DNA of 49,599 bases from Bacteroidales bacterium (GTDB taxonomy: Bacteria > Bacteroidota > Bacteroidia > Bacteroidales > UBA10428): the NCBI GenBank assembly GCA_016926235.1, contig JAFGOZ010000442.1:1-49599 (forward strand), given 5' to 3'. The translations under genes were made by a program, and so were the position numbers. Positions within the stretch are counted from its first letter, which is position 1. The number at the start of each line of letters is the position of its first letter. The notes beneath the pieces were generated by a model. The model did no database searches, had not been told where the DNA came from, and saw only the letters and a program-made list of their open reading frames with translations. Below, one piece after another: positions 34,720 to 44,030 of the stretch.

Positions 34720-36408
34720 ATGAGTAAAAAAATTATTGTAATAGGGGGATCTGCAGCAGGGCCAAAAGCTGCAGCAAGGGCCCGAAGGATGGACGAATTT
34801 GCAGAAATCACCATGTTCCAAAAGGCGCCTGATTTATCCATGGCATCGTGTGGTTTTCCTTACTTCGTGGGTGGCTTTTTTGATGACCGCAACAAATTAT
34901 TATGCACCCCCACTGGTGTGGTGCGCGACCCAAAATTTTATTGGAACGCCAAGGGCATTGCAGCAAAAGTAAATACGGAGGTTACAAAGATTGACCGGCA
35001 AAATAAAAAAGTCTATTTCATAGATCATAGCACAAACGAAACAGGCTCCCAGGAGTATGACAAACTGGTAATTGCCACCGGGGCTACAGCAAATATGCCT
35101 CCAATACAGGGCATCGAACTGGAAGGGATTACCACCTTGCAATCTATGCAGGATGCTGATTACCTGAGAAAAATACGGGATGAAGGAAAGGTAAAAAAAG
35201 CCGTAGTTATCGGAGGTGGATTAATAGGCCTTGAAACCCTGGAAGCATTAAATCTTGCAGGTATTGAACTAACCCTTGTTGAATTATTGCCTCAACTGCT
35301 TACCTTCCTGGATTGGAAGCTGGCCAAACTGGTCGAAAATTATGTTAAAACCAAAGCAAATGTTATTACTAAAAATGGTGTAGCAGAATTTATTGGTGAA
35401 AATGGCAAATTAACAAGTGTTAAGTTACAAAATGGGACAGAAATCCCCTGCGAACTGGCGGTTGTGGCAATAGGTGTAAGGCCCAATATAAAACTCGCGA
35501 AAGAAGCAGGTATTGAGATAGGTAATATTGGGGGGATAAAGGTAAACGAATACATGCAAACATCCGATCCTGATATTTATGCCGTTGGTGACTGCTGTGA
35601 GATAAAAAACAACATCTCGAACAAAAACGTACTTGCCCCCTATGGAGACCTCGCCAACCTGGAAGGCAGGGTAGCGGGTGAAAATGTAATTAAAGGCAAT
35701 GTCGCGAAATTTCCGGGGACTATCCAAACAGGGATTTGTAAACTTTTTGATTATGGCATTGGTATTACAGGTTTATCTGAAGAAAAAGCAAAAGAAAACG
35801 CCATCGATTATATTAAAGTGCTAAATGCAAGTCCTGACAAACCAGGATTTATGAATGGCAAGCTATTAATTACAAAACTGGTGGCCGAGAAAAAGACTGG
35901 GAAAATACTGGGCGCCCAATGCATAGGCCCGGGCGATGTTAGCAAACAACTTGCTATATGGGCAACTGCCATAAAAGGGAACCTAACCGTAGATGATATG
36001 GTAAATGGGGACCTCCCTTATGCCCCACCATTTTCATTAGCCATTGACCACAGCATAGCCACTGCCCATATCCTGCAAAACAAAATGCGGGGTATCTTTG
36101 ACGGGATAAGTTCTGTAGACCTTAAAGAAAAACTTGACAGGAACGATGACATGTATATCCTGGATACGCGCGGCCCTGACGAATATGAAGAAACACGGCT
36201 GGGCATTGGGGAAAGCCTGATCCCTCTGGGCATGCTCCGTAAACGGATAAACGAGTTACCTGAAGACAAAAACAAAGAAATAATAACCTATTGTAAAATA
36301 TCTCTTCGGGGATACGAAGCAGCCGTATTAATAAAAGCCCATGGCTATAAAAATGTAAAAGTACTTGAAGGAGGTATCATGGCATGGCCTTTTGAAAAAG
36401 AAAAATAG
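34720..36408 (+). CDS. CoA-disulfide reductase-like flavoprotein fused to rhodanese domain
   Basis: A 562-residue fusion. Residues 1-450 are an FAD/NAD(P)-dependent pyridine nucleotide-disulfide oxidoreductase: FAD motif IVIGGSAAGPKAAARARRM, redox Cys44 in SCGFPYF (equivalent to Cys43 of CoA-disulfide reductases), NAD motif VVIGGGLIGLETLEAL, and DIYAVGDCCEI. Residues about 465-562 are a rhodanese: LDTRGPDEYEETRLG with catalytic Cys525 in ITYCKISLRG. Such fusions reduce polysulfides or CoA persulfide. It would give the operon a link to sulfane-sulfur metabolism (inference). Confidence 0.92.
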   Translation: MSKKIIVIGGSAAGPKAAARARRMDEFAEITMFQKAPDLSMASCGFPYFVGGFFDDRNKLLCTPTGVVRDPKFYWNAKGIAAKVNTEVTKIDRQNKKVYFIDHSTNETGSQEYDKLVIATGATANMPPIQGIELEGITTLQSMQDADYLRKIRDEGKVKKAVVIGGGLIGLETLEALNLAGIELTLVELLPQLLTFLDWKLAKLVENYVKTKANVITKNGVAEFIGENGKLTSVKLQNGTEIPCELAVVAIGVRPNIKLAKEAGIEIGNIGGIKVNEYMQTSDPDIYAVGDCCEIKNNISNKNVLAPYGDLANLEGRVAGENVIKGNVAKFPGTIQTGICKLFDYGIGITGLSEEKAKENAIDYIKVLNASPDKPGFMNGKLLITKLVAEKKTGKILGAQCIGPGDVSKQLAIWATAIKGNLTVDDMVNGDLPYAPPFSLAIDHSIATAHILQNKMRGIFDGISSVDLKEKLDRNDDMYILDTRGPDEYEETRLGIGESLIPLGMLRKRINELPEDKNKEIITYCKISLRGYEAAVLIKAHGYKNVKVLEGGIMAWPFEKEK

Positions 36409-36415
36409 CACATAT

Positions 36416-36889
36416 ATGCCACAATTAGCTAAAGGAGGAAAATATGTATTTGGAATATCCCGGGTAGGAGAAAGATACCGGATAAATGTACCACCCGAAG
36501 CATTTCTTGAATATGGACTGGATAAGTCCAACGTAATAGTCTTTATTTCAGGAAGCAGGACTTCAGGCGGATTTGGTATCAATCCTCCACATAGATTAAT
36601 GAATTCCCAACTGAATGAAATTCTTGATTTCATTGGTTACACTAAACAAAGTAGCAGCTTTTTGCATCCTGAATATACTATCAAGTATGTTAAGAACCGT
36701 CTTATTTCCTGGACAAAAATTGACAAACATGGTACATTTTTTTTGAATGAACAATTGGCAAACCAATTTAAAATAAATGTATCTGATAAACTTGTAGTTG
36801 TAAGGGGAGGGAATATGGGTCCCGGGTTTATCGCAAAAGGGCCTTTGCATAAGTTAGCGATGCAGCATCCGGAACTTATTTTGTTTTAA
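36416..36889 (+). CDS. SpoVT/AbrB-like small protein of unknown function
   Basis: About 157 residues. Two similar segments look like swapped-hairpin AbrB-type repeats: YVFGISRVGERYRINVPPEA near residues 11-30, and WTKIDKHGTFFLNEQLANQF with VSDKLVVVRGGN near residues 98-130. The first resembles bacterial AbrB DNA-binding hairpins. DNA binding is unproven. The ATG at 36416 is used, because one at 36365 lies within the rhodanese gene. It is last in the long operon, and a long inverted repeat follows it. Confidence 0.65.
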   Translation: MPQLAKGGKYVFGISRVGERYRINVPPEAFLEYGLDKSNVIVFISGSRTSGGFGINPPHRLMNSQLNEILDFIGYTKQSSSFLHPEYTIKYVKNRLISWTKIDKHGTFFLNEQLANQFKINVSDKLVVVRGGNMGPGFIAKGPLHKLAMQHPELILF

Positions 36890-36908
36890 ACGATTATAAA
36901 CTTTGATT

Positions 36909-36972
36909 AAGTGCATGTAAGAAAGCAATTTCACATCAGTCCCATCCCAATAAAGTTTTCTTGCATGCACTT
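36909..36972. terminator. 16-bp inverted repeat with T-run after ORP-like operon
   Basis: AAGTGCATGTAAGAAA (36909-36924) and TTTCTTGCATGCACTT (36957-36972) pair over 16 bases with one G-U type mismatch. The 32-base loop is long for a terminator, but a T-run follows directly (36971-36975). It probably ends the operon transcript. The remaining gap up to the NikR gene (to 37185) holds no convincing gene. Confidence 0.5.
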
Positions 36973-37185
36973 TTTAATGTACCCTTGTTCTTCCCGATTA
37001 CTTAATCGATTTAAAAACACTGAATAATAAGACCCCCAAAGAGTGGTACAAACAGATGAAATCCGTTTATCTATTATTGACTTCGTCGAGCACTTCGTGG
37101 TTCCATCTATCCTTTTCCACAATATTCATTAAATAAGTTCAATTAAATTGTAAATTTACCATCAATTAATAAAAAAAACAGACCT

Positions 37186-37587
37186 ATGTCAGTTACCCGT
37201 TTTGGCGTGTCCTTAGAGAAAGAATTGCTTGAGGCACTGGATCAATATGTAAAAGAGAATAAGTTTAGCAACCGTTCCCAGGCTATGCGGCATTTGATCA
37301 AGAATAACATTGTGGAAAAAAAATGGCAGTGCGATAATATTGTGGCCGGCTCAATCACGCTTGTTTACGACCATCATAAAAGGGACCTGCTTAATAACCT
37401 TACGGAAATCCAACACGATCATCATGATGTAATACTATCCTCCCAACACATTCACCTCGACCATCATAATTGCATGGAAATAATCGCGGTAAAGGGCAAG
37501 GCTTCAGTTCTTACAGAACTCTCGGATAAATTAATAGCCGTAAAAGGAATCCAGCATGGTAAACTGACTATGAGTCGGGCGAATTAG
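37186..37587 (+). CDS. nikR: Nickel-responsive regulator NikR
   Basis: A 133-residue ribbon-helix-helix regulator. RFGVSLEKELLEALDQYV (residues 5-22) is the DNA-binding ribbon and helix, then NRSQAMRHLI. The C-terminal ACT-like domain has the four nickel ligands with the E. coli NikR spacing: His77, His88, His90 and Cys96 (11, 2 and 6 apart). So nickel sensing is well supported. The palindrome GTAAATTTAC (37150-37159) lies 26 bases upstream of the start and might be a self-regulating site, though it is AT-rich. Targets may include the TonB receptor upstream. Confidence 0.95.
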   Translation: MSVTRFGVSLEKELLEALDQYVKENKFSNRSQAMRHLIKNNIVEKKWQCDNIVAGSITLVYDHHKRDLLNNLTEIQHDHHDVILSSQHIHLDHHNCMEIIAVKGKASVLTELSDKLIAVKGIQHGKLTMSRAN

Positions 37588-38005
37588 TGTGAACAATAGA
37601 TATCTAACAGAATAATTGAAAGAAAACATATAACAGCAATCCTGGTTTTTTTCATTTGGAATATTGGATTGATGGATTATTGGAGTAATGAATCCCAGAC
37701 TGTAGAATTGATGCTTTTAATTAAAAAAAATTATGTTCTAATTTGTTTTTTGTGGGATTTTGTGATTTAGTGATTTAGTGGCGAAAAAAATTGCCACAAA
37801 TACACTAAAACTCTAAATCCCACTAAATTTGTTTCATTTAAAGAATTTTATCATGTTGTGAATATTGAAAAGCGCTCAATCTTTACTAATATCTACTCCC
37901 AACAATCCATCAATCCATTATTCCATTAATTCACTCCCCATTTTAATGCACTAGATTCAAAAGATATAACACTAAAAATTAGATAAGCCTGTGGATAACA
38001 TCCCC
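37588..38005. repeat. Gene-free region with nested inverted repeats
   Basis: No gene seen. A 19-base inverted pair with one mismatch (TGGATTGATGGATTATTGG at 37665-37683 and CCAACAATCCATCAATCCA at 37899-37917) encloses a second hairpin, GTGGC/GCCAC (37778-37782 and 37793-37797), whose flanks are also partly complementary. It looks like a decayed mobile or structured intergenic element that ends convergently between NikR and the sensor gene. Confidence 0.55.
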
Positions 38006-41000
38006 CTATAACTCCAATCCCACTAAGGACACATCATCCACCTGCGAATTACCTCCTTTCCATGAATGGAATTCCTTCAGCAGTTCTTCCTTTTGTTCAA
38101 CCATTGATAAATGGGAGGTGGCAAGCAATGTTTCTTTTAACCGTTTGGACTTGTATTTCTCTTTATCATCCCCTCCAAACTGGTCCTGGAATCCGTCAGA
38201 GGCGATGTAAAGCTTATCTCCTTTTTTGTATTCAAAGGTTTGTAGTGAAAATTTATCCATTACCACATGGATGGCCACAGGCATCCTGTCTGCCTTATAT
38301 GACAATAACTCACCCTCACGTACAATCCACAAAGGATGGTATGCACCGGCAAACTGTATTTCTTTTTTCTTCTTTTCAAAAGTACAAACACCCATATCCA
38401 TGCCGTCTTTCTGACTGCTCTCCTTGGCCTGCTGTTTCAACGACTGGATCACATAATCCCTGGTCAGGTTCAGTATTTCATCCGGGCGGGTTATCTTACG
38501 TTCCATCACGATCTCATTGAGAACGGTAATGCCCAGCATACTCATAAAGGCTCCCGGTACTCCGTGTCCCGTACAATCAGCTACCACCGTAACCAGTGTA
38601 TCGTCTACTTCTCCGAACCAGTAAAAATCACCGCTCACAATATCCCGCGGCATATATAAAATAAAATAGTCCTTCAAATACTGCTTTACTATTTCAGGTT
38701 TTGTGAGCACGGCACTTTGAATACGTTCGGCATACATAATGCTGTCGGTAAGTGACTTCTTCTGTTCCTCAATCTTATCTTTTTGCTTCAGTATCTCTTC
38801 CGTTCGCTCCTGCACTATCCTTTCGAGTTTTTCCTTGTCCTGCTGAAGTTTTCTCTCCCTGAATTTAATATACCAGGCAATAAACATTGTGATAAAACCG
38901 ATCATCAGCAGGATGAACCACCAGGTCCGCCAGAATGGAGGCTTAATATAAAAAGGGTACTTTACTATTTCACTTTCTACTCCTGACGAACTCACAGCTT
39001 TTACCATGAATACGTAGTGTCCCGGGTTAAGTGAATAATCCTTCACCCTGACAGATGCAGGTGCGCTCCAGGTCTTGTCCCTCCCCTTTAAGAAATACTG
39101 ATAAGTAATGTCTTCCGAATAAAAAATACCAGTAACGGCAAAAGCCACATAATTTTCAGAATATCTAAAACGCTGGGATTTTTCGCCAATTTCATCACCC
39201 GTTAACCTGAACAGCTCCGAATTACTATAAAAAGGTTTATTGTTAACGCTAATACCCGTGAAATAAATAAGGGGTTTCACCGGTGAAGTTCTTTCTTTCG
39301 AAGGACTATAGACAGTCAACCCGCTTTTCGTCCCAAACCAGATATTTCCATCGGCGTCACGGGCAATGGAGTTCATACTGATCTCAGGATTTATGAAGCC
39401 TCTTCGTTCATTGTAATTATCTACCAGACTTGTTTGTCGTATATCATCCACCCGCTTGAAAGATACTTTTGAAAAGCCCCGGTCGGTACCTACAATGAGT
39501 AACGAATCATTCATCCAGGTCATGGCATACACATTGTTGGATGATAACTTCTCTGAATTAGCCAGCAAAAATATGGATTCTTTTTCCCCCTTTGTATACT
39601 TTTCTTTATCTAGGTAATAAAGTCCCCCTCCCAAAGTCCCAATGAAAATATCACCGGTAATGCCCGGTAAAAGACTAAGTATGCGTTTATGTTTCAGACC
39701 CGAACTTTCATCAAAGAACACAGGTGAAGCCGTATCAAACAAAACAAGGCCTTCGTTCGTTCCCAGCCAGATTTGTTTTGCTTTATCCTGTACCACTGTA
39801 TTCACCACACTTTGAGCCAGCTTTGGTCCTCCCACGTTTCTGATACTGGTATCCGATAATTTAGATAATCCTGCATCCGTTGCAAGCCAGACCTTTTTCA
39901 GGTTATCAATCAGTATGGCATTTATCTTGTTGCTTCGCAGGCCATTATCCATGGTATACACCGTGTGATCTTCAGCCCCAAAATGTATCAACCCGTTGTT
40001 TTCAGTACCAAGATATATGTTTTTGCCTTCCAGTCCTATACAATTCATTTTTGCCATGGCCAGCTCTCCCGGCAGGGAAGCCGTCAAGACCCGTAACCTG
40101 TCCATTTCCCTCTGTACCTTATATAATCCATAGTAACCTGTAATCCACGCGCTATTGTCAGAGCCAAACGTAATGCATCGTATCTGGTTTTCGCTAAATC
40201 CGGAATTCCTATCGTAATGGACGAACTGCCAGCCTTTAAACACCCTTAATCCCGCATTCTGCGTAGCAATCCATATATTTCCTTCACGATCATCGATAAC
40301 ACCGGATACCTGGTTGCTTCCCAGGCCATTCTCATTATTCAGATTTTTTATAAAGGGAGGATCAATATAAACTACTCCTACATCATCCGTACCGATCCAG
40401 GCCGCACCGTTTTTATCAACAGTAAGACTGGTAACGCCACTTATGGTATACTCAAAGTCGTTGTAGTAAAAGTTGTCATATTGTTTTTTTACATCCGTAA
40501 ATGTTGAATCATATCGTATCAGCAAAGCCCCGCTCCGGGAAGTTCCACACCACATCTCCCCTTTCTTTCCAGGTACGATCGTAGTAATTTTATCGGGAGG
40601 AAGATCGTACAATTTCAAATGGCTAATTTTATCTTCCCCGGGCAATAGAATATCCAGACCTTTATCCGTGGCAATCCAATACCGGCCCATGTAATCCAGT
40701 CCAATATCGTTAACATTATTATCCTTTAAACCATCAGTAACAGTAAAGAATTTATAGATTACCCCCTTGCTATTGAAACCGGATATCCTGCACAACCCTT
40801 TATCCTTAAAAAGGATCCATGTATTTCCATTACCATCAGCATAAATTTTATTTACATGAAAAGACTTAAACGAATCGAGCGGAACAATGGTAAATTGCCT
40901 GTAAAGTATCACAAAAACACCCTTACCTGATGCAACCCATACGTTATTATCCCTATCCGTGCAAATGGAATGAATGTTGTATCCGATGGATTCTGTCTCC

Positions 41001-41215
41001 TCCTCATATTGCTGAAAAGAATAACCATCATAACTGCACAATCCATTATCATTGGTACCTATCCATGTTAATCCTGTAGAATCCTGTGACAATGAAGTGA
41101 TGCCCGAGGCAGGAAGACCTTCCTTAACGGAATAGTAGCTAAAGGGGTATTGCTGTGCAAGGAGGATCCCGTTAACCAACAACAAAATGAGAAATAGTGT
41201 ACAATTTTTTCGCAT
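38006..41215 (-). CDS. Two-component-propeller sensor with SpoIIE-type serine phosphatase output
   Basis: A 1069-residue sensor with signal peptide (LFLILLLVNGILLAQ). Two seven-blade propellers are made of repeats such as 'WIGTNDNGLCSYDG' and 'WIATDKGLDILLPG' over residues 30-690. A Y_Y_Y beta-sandwich follows near residues 700-780, then a membrane helix (TWWFILLMIGFITMFIAWYI, about residue 785) and a coiled coil. The PP2C/SpoIIE domain (residues about 870-1065) has VSGDFYWFGEV, VADCTGHGVPGAFMSMLG and YIASDGFQDQFGG with metal-binding Asp. It would dephosphorylate an anti-anti-sigma type partner, not seen nearby. Likely senses glycans or envelope signals. Confidence 0.92.
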   Translation of the reverse strand: MRKNCTLFLILLLVNGILLAQQYPFSYYSVKEGLPASGITSLSQDSTGLTWIGTNDNGLCSYDGYSFQQYEEETESIGYNIHSICTDRDNNVWVASGKGVFVILYRQFTIVPLDSFKSFHVNKIYADGNGNTWILFKDKGLCRISGFNSKGVIYKFFTVTDGLKDNNVNDIGLDYMGRYWIATDKGLDILLPGEDKISHLKLYDLPPDKITTIVPGKKGEMWCGTSRSGALLIRYDSTFTDVKKQYDNFYYNDFEYTISGVTSLTVDKNGAAWIGTDDVGVVYIDPPFIKNLNNENGLGSNQVSGVIDDREGNIWIATQNAGLRVFKGWQFVHYDRNSGFSENQIRCITFGSDNSAWITGYYGLYKVQREMDRLRVLTASLPGELAMAKMNCIGLEGKNIYLGTENNGLIHFGAEDHTVYTMDNGLRSNKINAILIDNLKKVWLATDAGLSKLSDTSIRNVGGPKLAQSVVNTVVQDKAKQIWLGTNEGLVLFDTASPVFFDESSGLKHKRILSLLPGITGDIFIGTLGGGLYYLDKEKYTKGEKESIFLLANSEKLSSNNVYAMTWMNDSLLIVGTDRGFSKVSFKRVDDIRQTSLVDNYNERRGFINPEISMNSIARDADGNIWFGTKSGLTVYSPSKERTSPVKPLIYFTGISVNNKPFYSNSELFRLTGDEIGEKSQRFRYSENYVAFAVTGIFYSEDITYQYFLKGRDKTWSAPASVRVKDYSLNPGHYVFMVKAVSSSGVESEIVKYPFYIKPPFWRTWWFILLMIGFITMFIAWYIKFRERKLQQDKEKLERIVQERTEEILKQKDKIEEQKKSLTDSIMYAERIQSAVLTKPEIVKQYLKDYFILYMPRDIVSGDFYWFGEVDDTLVTVVADCTGHGVPGAFMSMLGITVLNEIVMERKITRPDEILNLTRDYVIQSLKQQAKESSQKDGMDMGVCTFEKKKKEIQFAGAYHPLWIVREGELLSYKADRMPVAIHVVMDKFSLQTFEYKKGDKLYIASDGFQDQFGGDDKEKYKSKRLKETLLATSHLSMVEQKEELLKEFHSWKGGNSQVDDVSLVGLEL

Positions 41216-41878
41216 GCTGTGTGCACATAATTTTTAATAAAAATAAGCACAATTCTTGTATTAAGGATAATTTTTTTTGAATTTTTTTTGAGCCGCACAA
41301 TTCAAGACATTGTATATGCCAGAATTAGCAACTTCCTTAAAAATTGCGTCCTCCCCACCGGGGAGGTGCCTGCGGGCGGAGGGGGAAGTGAGAGTGAGTT
41401 TGGAGTATGAGTAAGAGACCTAATGAAGTTTATGCCAATTGAAAGGCAAAGTACTCTATGTTTGGTTTGCAGTATCTCCCTTTCCGTCCGCCCCGGCGGG
41501 CACCACGCCGGGGCGTGGACAAGAGCTAATCAAAGCTCCTGCTATATTATTAGCACTGATCAGAATGTTTACCGGTTAATTCACAACAAGCAACCATACC
41601 ATTTATAATGCACAGCATTTCCAAAGCCCTTCACTTCGAATTTCGGTGTTCAGTGTTCGATATTCATTATTTATAAAAAATATCGAATATCGAACACCGA
41701 GTGATGAATGATGAAGTTTATGTTGATAGACCTGGAAGCATTTTCTGGCCTGTGGTTTAGCCCCCAACCCCCTGAAGGGGGCTTTAGATAGTGCTAATAG
41801 CAAAGTATGGTACACAAATGAAAATTATTTAAACAGGAACAGAAACAGAACACGAAATGATGGAATCCATAATCATTA
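41216..41878. repeat. 663-bp gene-free region with GC-rich repeat pair and hairpin repeat
   Basis: No gene seen. A GC-rich element pair occupies 41348-41387 (core CCTCCCCACCGGGGAGG) and 41475-41550 (core GGCGGGCACCACGCCGGGG). An inverted repeat sits at 41653-41665 and 41685-41697 (GTGTTCGATATTC and its exact complement). Both families recur near 47-49 kb. A short palindrome-rich end (CCCCCTGAAGGGGG, 41768-41781) may stop the DUF488 pair transcript. Confidence 0.7.
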
Positions 41879-42706
41879 TTAAAACAATTTGCCTTGTAAT
41901 TCTTTTTTAGGATAAAACACACCTATTATTACAAAAGGATTATTTGATCTCCTTCTGTGCCATTCCTTAGTTGTCCCTAAGAAAAAGTATAGGTCTTTAT
42001 TTTTAATGAAATTATCCTCATATTGTTCTTTCACTTTTTTTAACGCGATATTTTCATTACCATCCGAATTTCTAAGACAATTCCAGTATAGTGCTCCTAT
42101 TTCCCAATCTTCTATCATTAGTTTGCTTTCAGACCCTTCATCATCAATGAACCTGTAGAAAAATTTATATGGCAATTTAGGTATTAAGGTTTCAATGGGT
42201 TTTACAGTTTCAAACAAATTCCCTTGTTTTCTTAATTCCTTCCACTCATCTTTCCAATCTCTTTCATCTTCTTCAAATTCCACTCCAATTACTTTAGCAG
42301 GTTTAAAAGTAGCCAAGGAAATATTCTTTGGAGACTTTGAATCTTCAAGTAATTTATTTTTGTTTGTATATATTTTCTTTAAACAATAATCCTTTCTCAA
42401 TAACCAGTTTCCTTCTGTCTTAATCGTTTCGCCAATGACAATATCTTTAAAGTCATAATTTACCGGGGAATGGCTTTCCGGACGAAAATCATCTGTGCGT
42501 TTATTTAAATCGAGTTCAATCCAGGTATACTTAACATTATTTACTTTACCTGTTCCTTTCAGGTCAATCAGGAAGCTTAACGGAACCGGGTAAATTCTTA
42601 TCCAGTCACCATTCTCAAGTACTCCTGCGGTACAGACCAATTCATCATAACTACGTGAGGGCAAAGGGTAAGTTGTAACAGTTATTAAAACTTTCTTGCG
42701 AGCCAT
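41879..42706 (-). CDS. Protein of unknown function paired with DUF488 protein
   Basis: A 275-residue protein I do not recognise. It begins KVLITVTTYPLPSRSYDELVC, has GDWIRIYPVPLSF, YTWIELDLNK, FVIIGVFYPKK and many charged residues, and no membrane helix. The start overlaps the stop of the DUF488 gene by one base, so the two are made together. A pair of this kind, in a repeat-rich area, could be an accessory or defence module, but the sequence has no motif that shows this. Confidence 0.75.
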   Translation of the reverse strand: MARKKVLITVTTYPLPSRSYDELVCTAGVLENGDWIRIYPVPLSFLIDLKGTGKVNNVKYTWIELDLNKRTDDFRPESHSPVNYDFKDIVIGETIKTEGNWLLRKDYCLKKIYTNKNKLLEDSKSPKNISLATFKPAKVIGVEFEEDERDWKDEWKELRKQGNLFETVKPIETLIPKLPYKFFYRFIDDEGSESKLMIEDWEIGALYWNCLRNSDGNENIALKKVKEQYEDNFIKNKDLYFFLGTTKEWHRRRSNNPFVIIGVFYPKKELQGKLF

Positions 42707-43590
42707 TAAATATGTCTTATTTCGTATTTAAATCCGTCCATTTTGGAGATGGAATCCGCCAAATGTTTTCTATGGCATTGATGGATATCAGCCTCAAAAC
42801 AAGTTAATGCTATCCTCTCCCTGGTTATTAATAATTTTAGTATCTCGTCTTGTTTTCCTGACTCTTTTATAAGAATTTTTTCCCTGTAATAAACAAATAA
42901 TTTATCATAATCGGCTTGCGTATTCAATTCTTGCCTTTTATCATTTTCAATCCCTACTTCGGGAAAATGTTTATACTCAATACCCACTCCTTCACAGGCT
43001 TTGATAAGTTGATTTTTATTAAATCCAAATTTCATACTAACCGGATTTTTTCGAACATCACAAAGAACTTTCACTCCATTAACAATGAGTTTATTCATAT
43101 ACTGTTCAAGTGAAATGCCTTCATATCCAATAGTGAACAGAACTGTTCCATCTATAACAGGTCTTTGGTTTTCAATTATTTTTAAATCATCGACTGTCAG
43201 AAGTTTATTGGCAATAGTACTATTTATCGCGAAAAAGGGATATTTCTTATACGTAAGTTCAATTAATTCATCTCTTCCAAGGCTCCCGTATTGTGACATT
43301 ACAAGTCTCAATGCAGCTTTATCCCTGGTATTCAACTCAGGGTAGTAATCTGTTGCATCTATTTTCTCCCAGTAGTTTTCAGTTTCAAAAGTTTGTGAAT
43401 ATTTTGTCATTGTTTTCAAATCAGCGTTTGCCTGAAAGGAATAACAACCATATCTATATGGAATAAAATGAAATGACTTTTTATCCTGTTGTCTCACAAA
43501 AAGGAATAACAACTTTTGTAAGCTAATCTTATCAAGCTTCCCTCCAAATTGCTCTAATAATGCTAACAATATTTTTCTTCTGTAAAACAT
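42706..43590 (-). CDS. Two-domain protein: SocA/DUF4065-like N-domain plus DUF488
   Basis: A 294-residue fusion. The N-terminal 140 residues (ILLALLEQFGGKLDKISLQKLLFLFV, FHFIPYRYGCYSFQANADL) resemble the Panacea/SocA (DUF4065) fold by layout. From residue 152 DUF488 is clear: LFTIGYEGISLEQYMNKL, VLCDVRKNPVSMKFGFNK, CEGVGIEYKHFPEVGI, LTCFEADIHQCHRKHLAD. The Cys and His near the end are the DUF488 signature and the Arg/Asp earlier are conserved. Neither domain has a settled reaction. A -7-like TATCTTTG (minus strand 43602-43595) would give an almost leaderless transcript. Confidence 0.82.
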   Translation of the reverse strand: MFYRRKILLALLEQFGGKLDKISLQKLLFLFVRQQDKKSFHFIPYRYGCYSFQANADLKTMTKYSQTFETENYWEKIDATDYYPELNTRDKAALRLVMSQYGSLGRDELIELTYKKYPFFAINSTIANKLLTVDDLKIIENQRPVIDGTVLFTIGYEGISLEQYMNKLIVNGVKVLCDVRKNPVSMKFGFNKNQLIKACEGVGIEYKHFPEVGIENDKRQELNTQADYDKLFVYYREKILIKESGKQDEILKLLITRERIALTCFEADIHQCHRKHLADSISKMDGFKYEIRHI

Positions 43591-43746
43591 ATAACAAAGA
43601 TACTATTAGAATTTCATTTCAATAAAAAATTTATATACTATTTAGCAGCCTTGTTATCAAACTATACAATGTCAAAGTTAGAAAATTGTATTGGCTTAGA
43701 ACGCAAGTGTCTGGCAGCATAAAATCTAAATTATTTTAATAACTCC
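43591..43746. other. Flank of MITE-like element without a gene
   Basis: No gene seen in 43591-43746. It holds only the possible promoter of the DUF488 gene (TATCTTTG on the minus strand) and AT-rich DNA. Confidence 0.5.
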
Positions 43747-44007
43747 GGCCGAACGTAACTACTCAGATATACAAATAATCCCGTAAGGGATTGAAAGTGA
43801 ATAGCCACAGGTTAAACCTGTGGTTTGTGAAAAAAAGTGCTTTTTGAACCCTAAAAGGGTTCAATATTTTAATATTCAAGCCTTTCAGGCTTGCTTGCAT
43901 TAATATATACTTACCACCGATTACATCGGCGGCTATTCACATTTAAGCCCTTTGGGCTTATTCTTAAGTGTTTAATAATTTTCATTATTGAGTAGTTACG
44001 GCCGAAC
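43747..44007. mobile_element. MITE-like multi-hairpin element with 8-bp target duplication
   Basis: The direct repeat GGCCGAAC at 43747-43754 and 44000-44007 flanks an 11-bp perfect inverted pair GTAACTACTCA (43755-43765) and TGAGTAGTTAC (43989-43999). The 245-bp body contains a second perfect inverted pair, GTGAATAGCC (43797-43806) and GGCTATTCAC (43931-43940). It also carries six compact hairpins with stems such as AATCCC/GGGATT, CCACAGG/CCTGTGG, TGAACCC/GGGTTCA, CAAGCCT/AGGCTTG, CCGAT/ATCGG and TAAGCCC/GGGCTTA. No transposase is encoded. It is a non-autonomous transposable element or a hairpin cassette. Confidence 0.85.
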
Positions 44008-44030
44008 AGATTAGAACTGCTTTATTCTAA

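Noticed and set aside
36931..37122. A 63-codon minus-strand frame between the AbrB-like gene and nikR
   Set aside because: It starts inside an AT-rich gap, overlaps an inverted repeat, has no recognisable domain, and nothing upstream supports expression.
37150..37159. GTAAATTTAC palindrome as NikR operator
   Set aside because: Only 10 bp, AT-rich and likely by chance in this base composition; kept only as a remark.
38062..38659. Several plus-strand frames opposite the giant sensor gene
   Set aside because: They lie antisense to a well-supported SpoIIE phosphatase domain and show no domain of their own.
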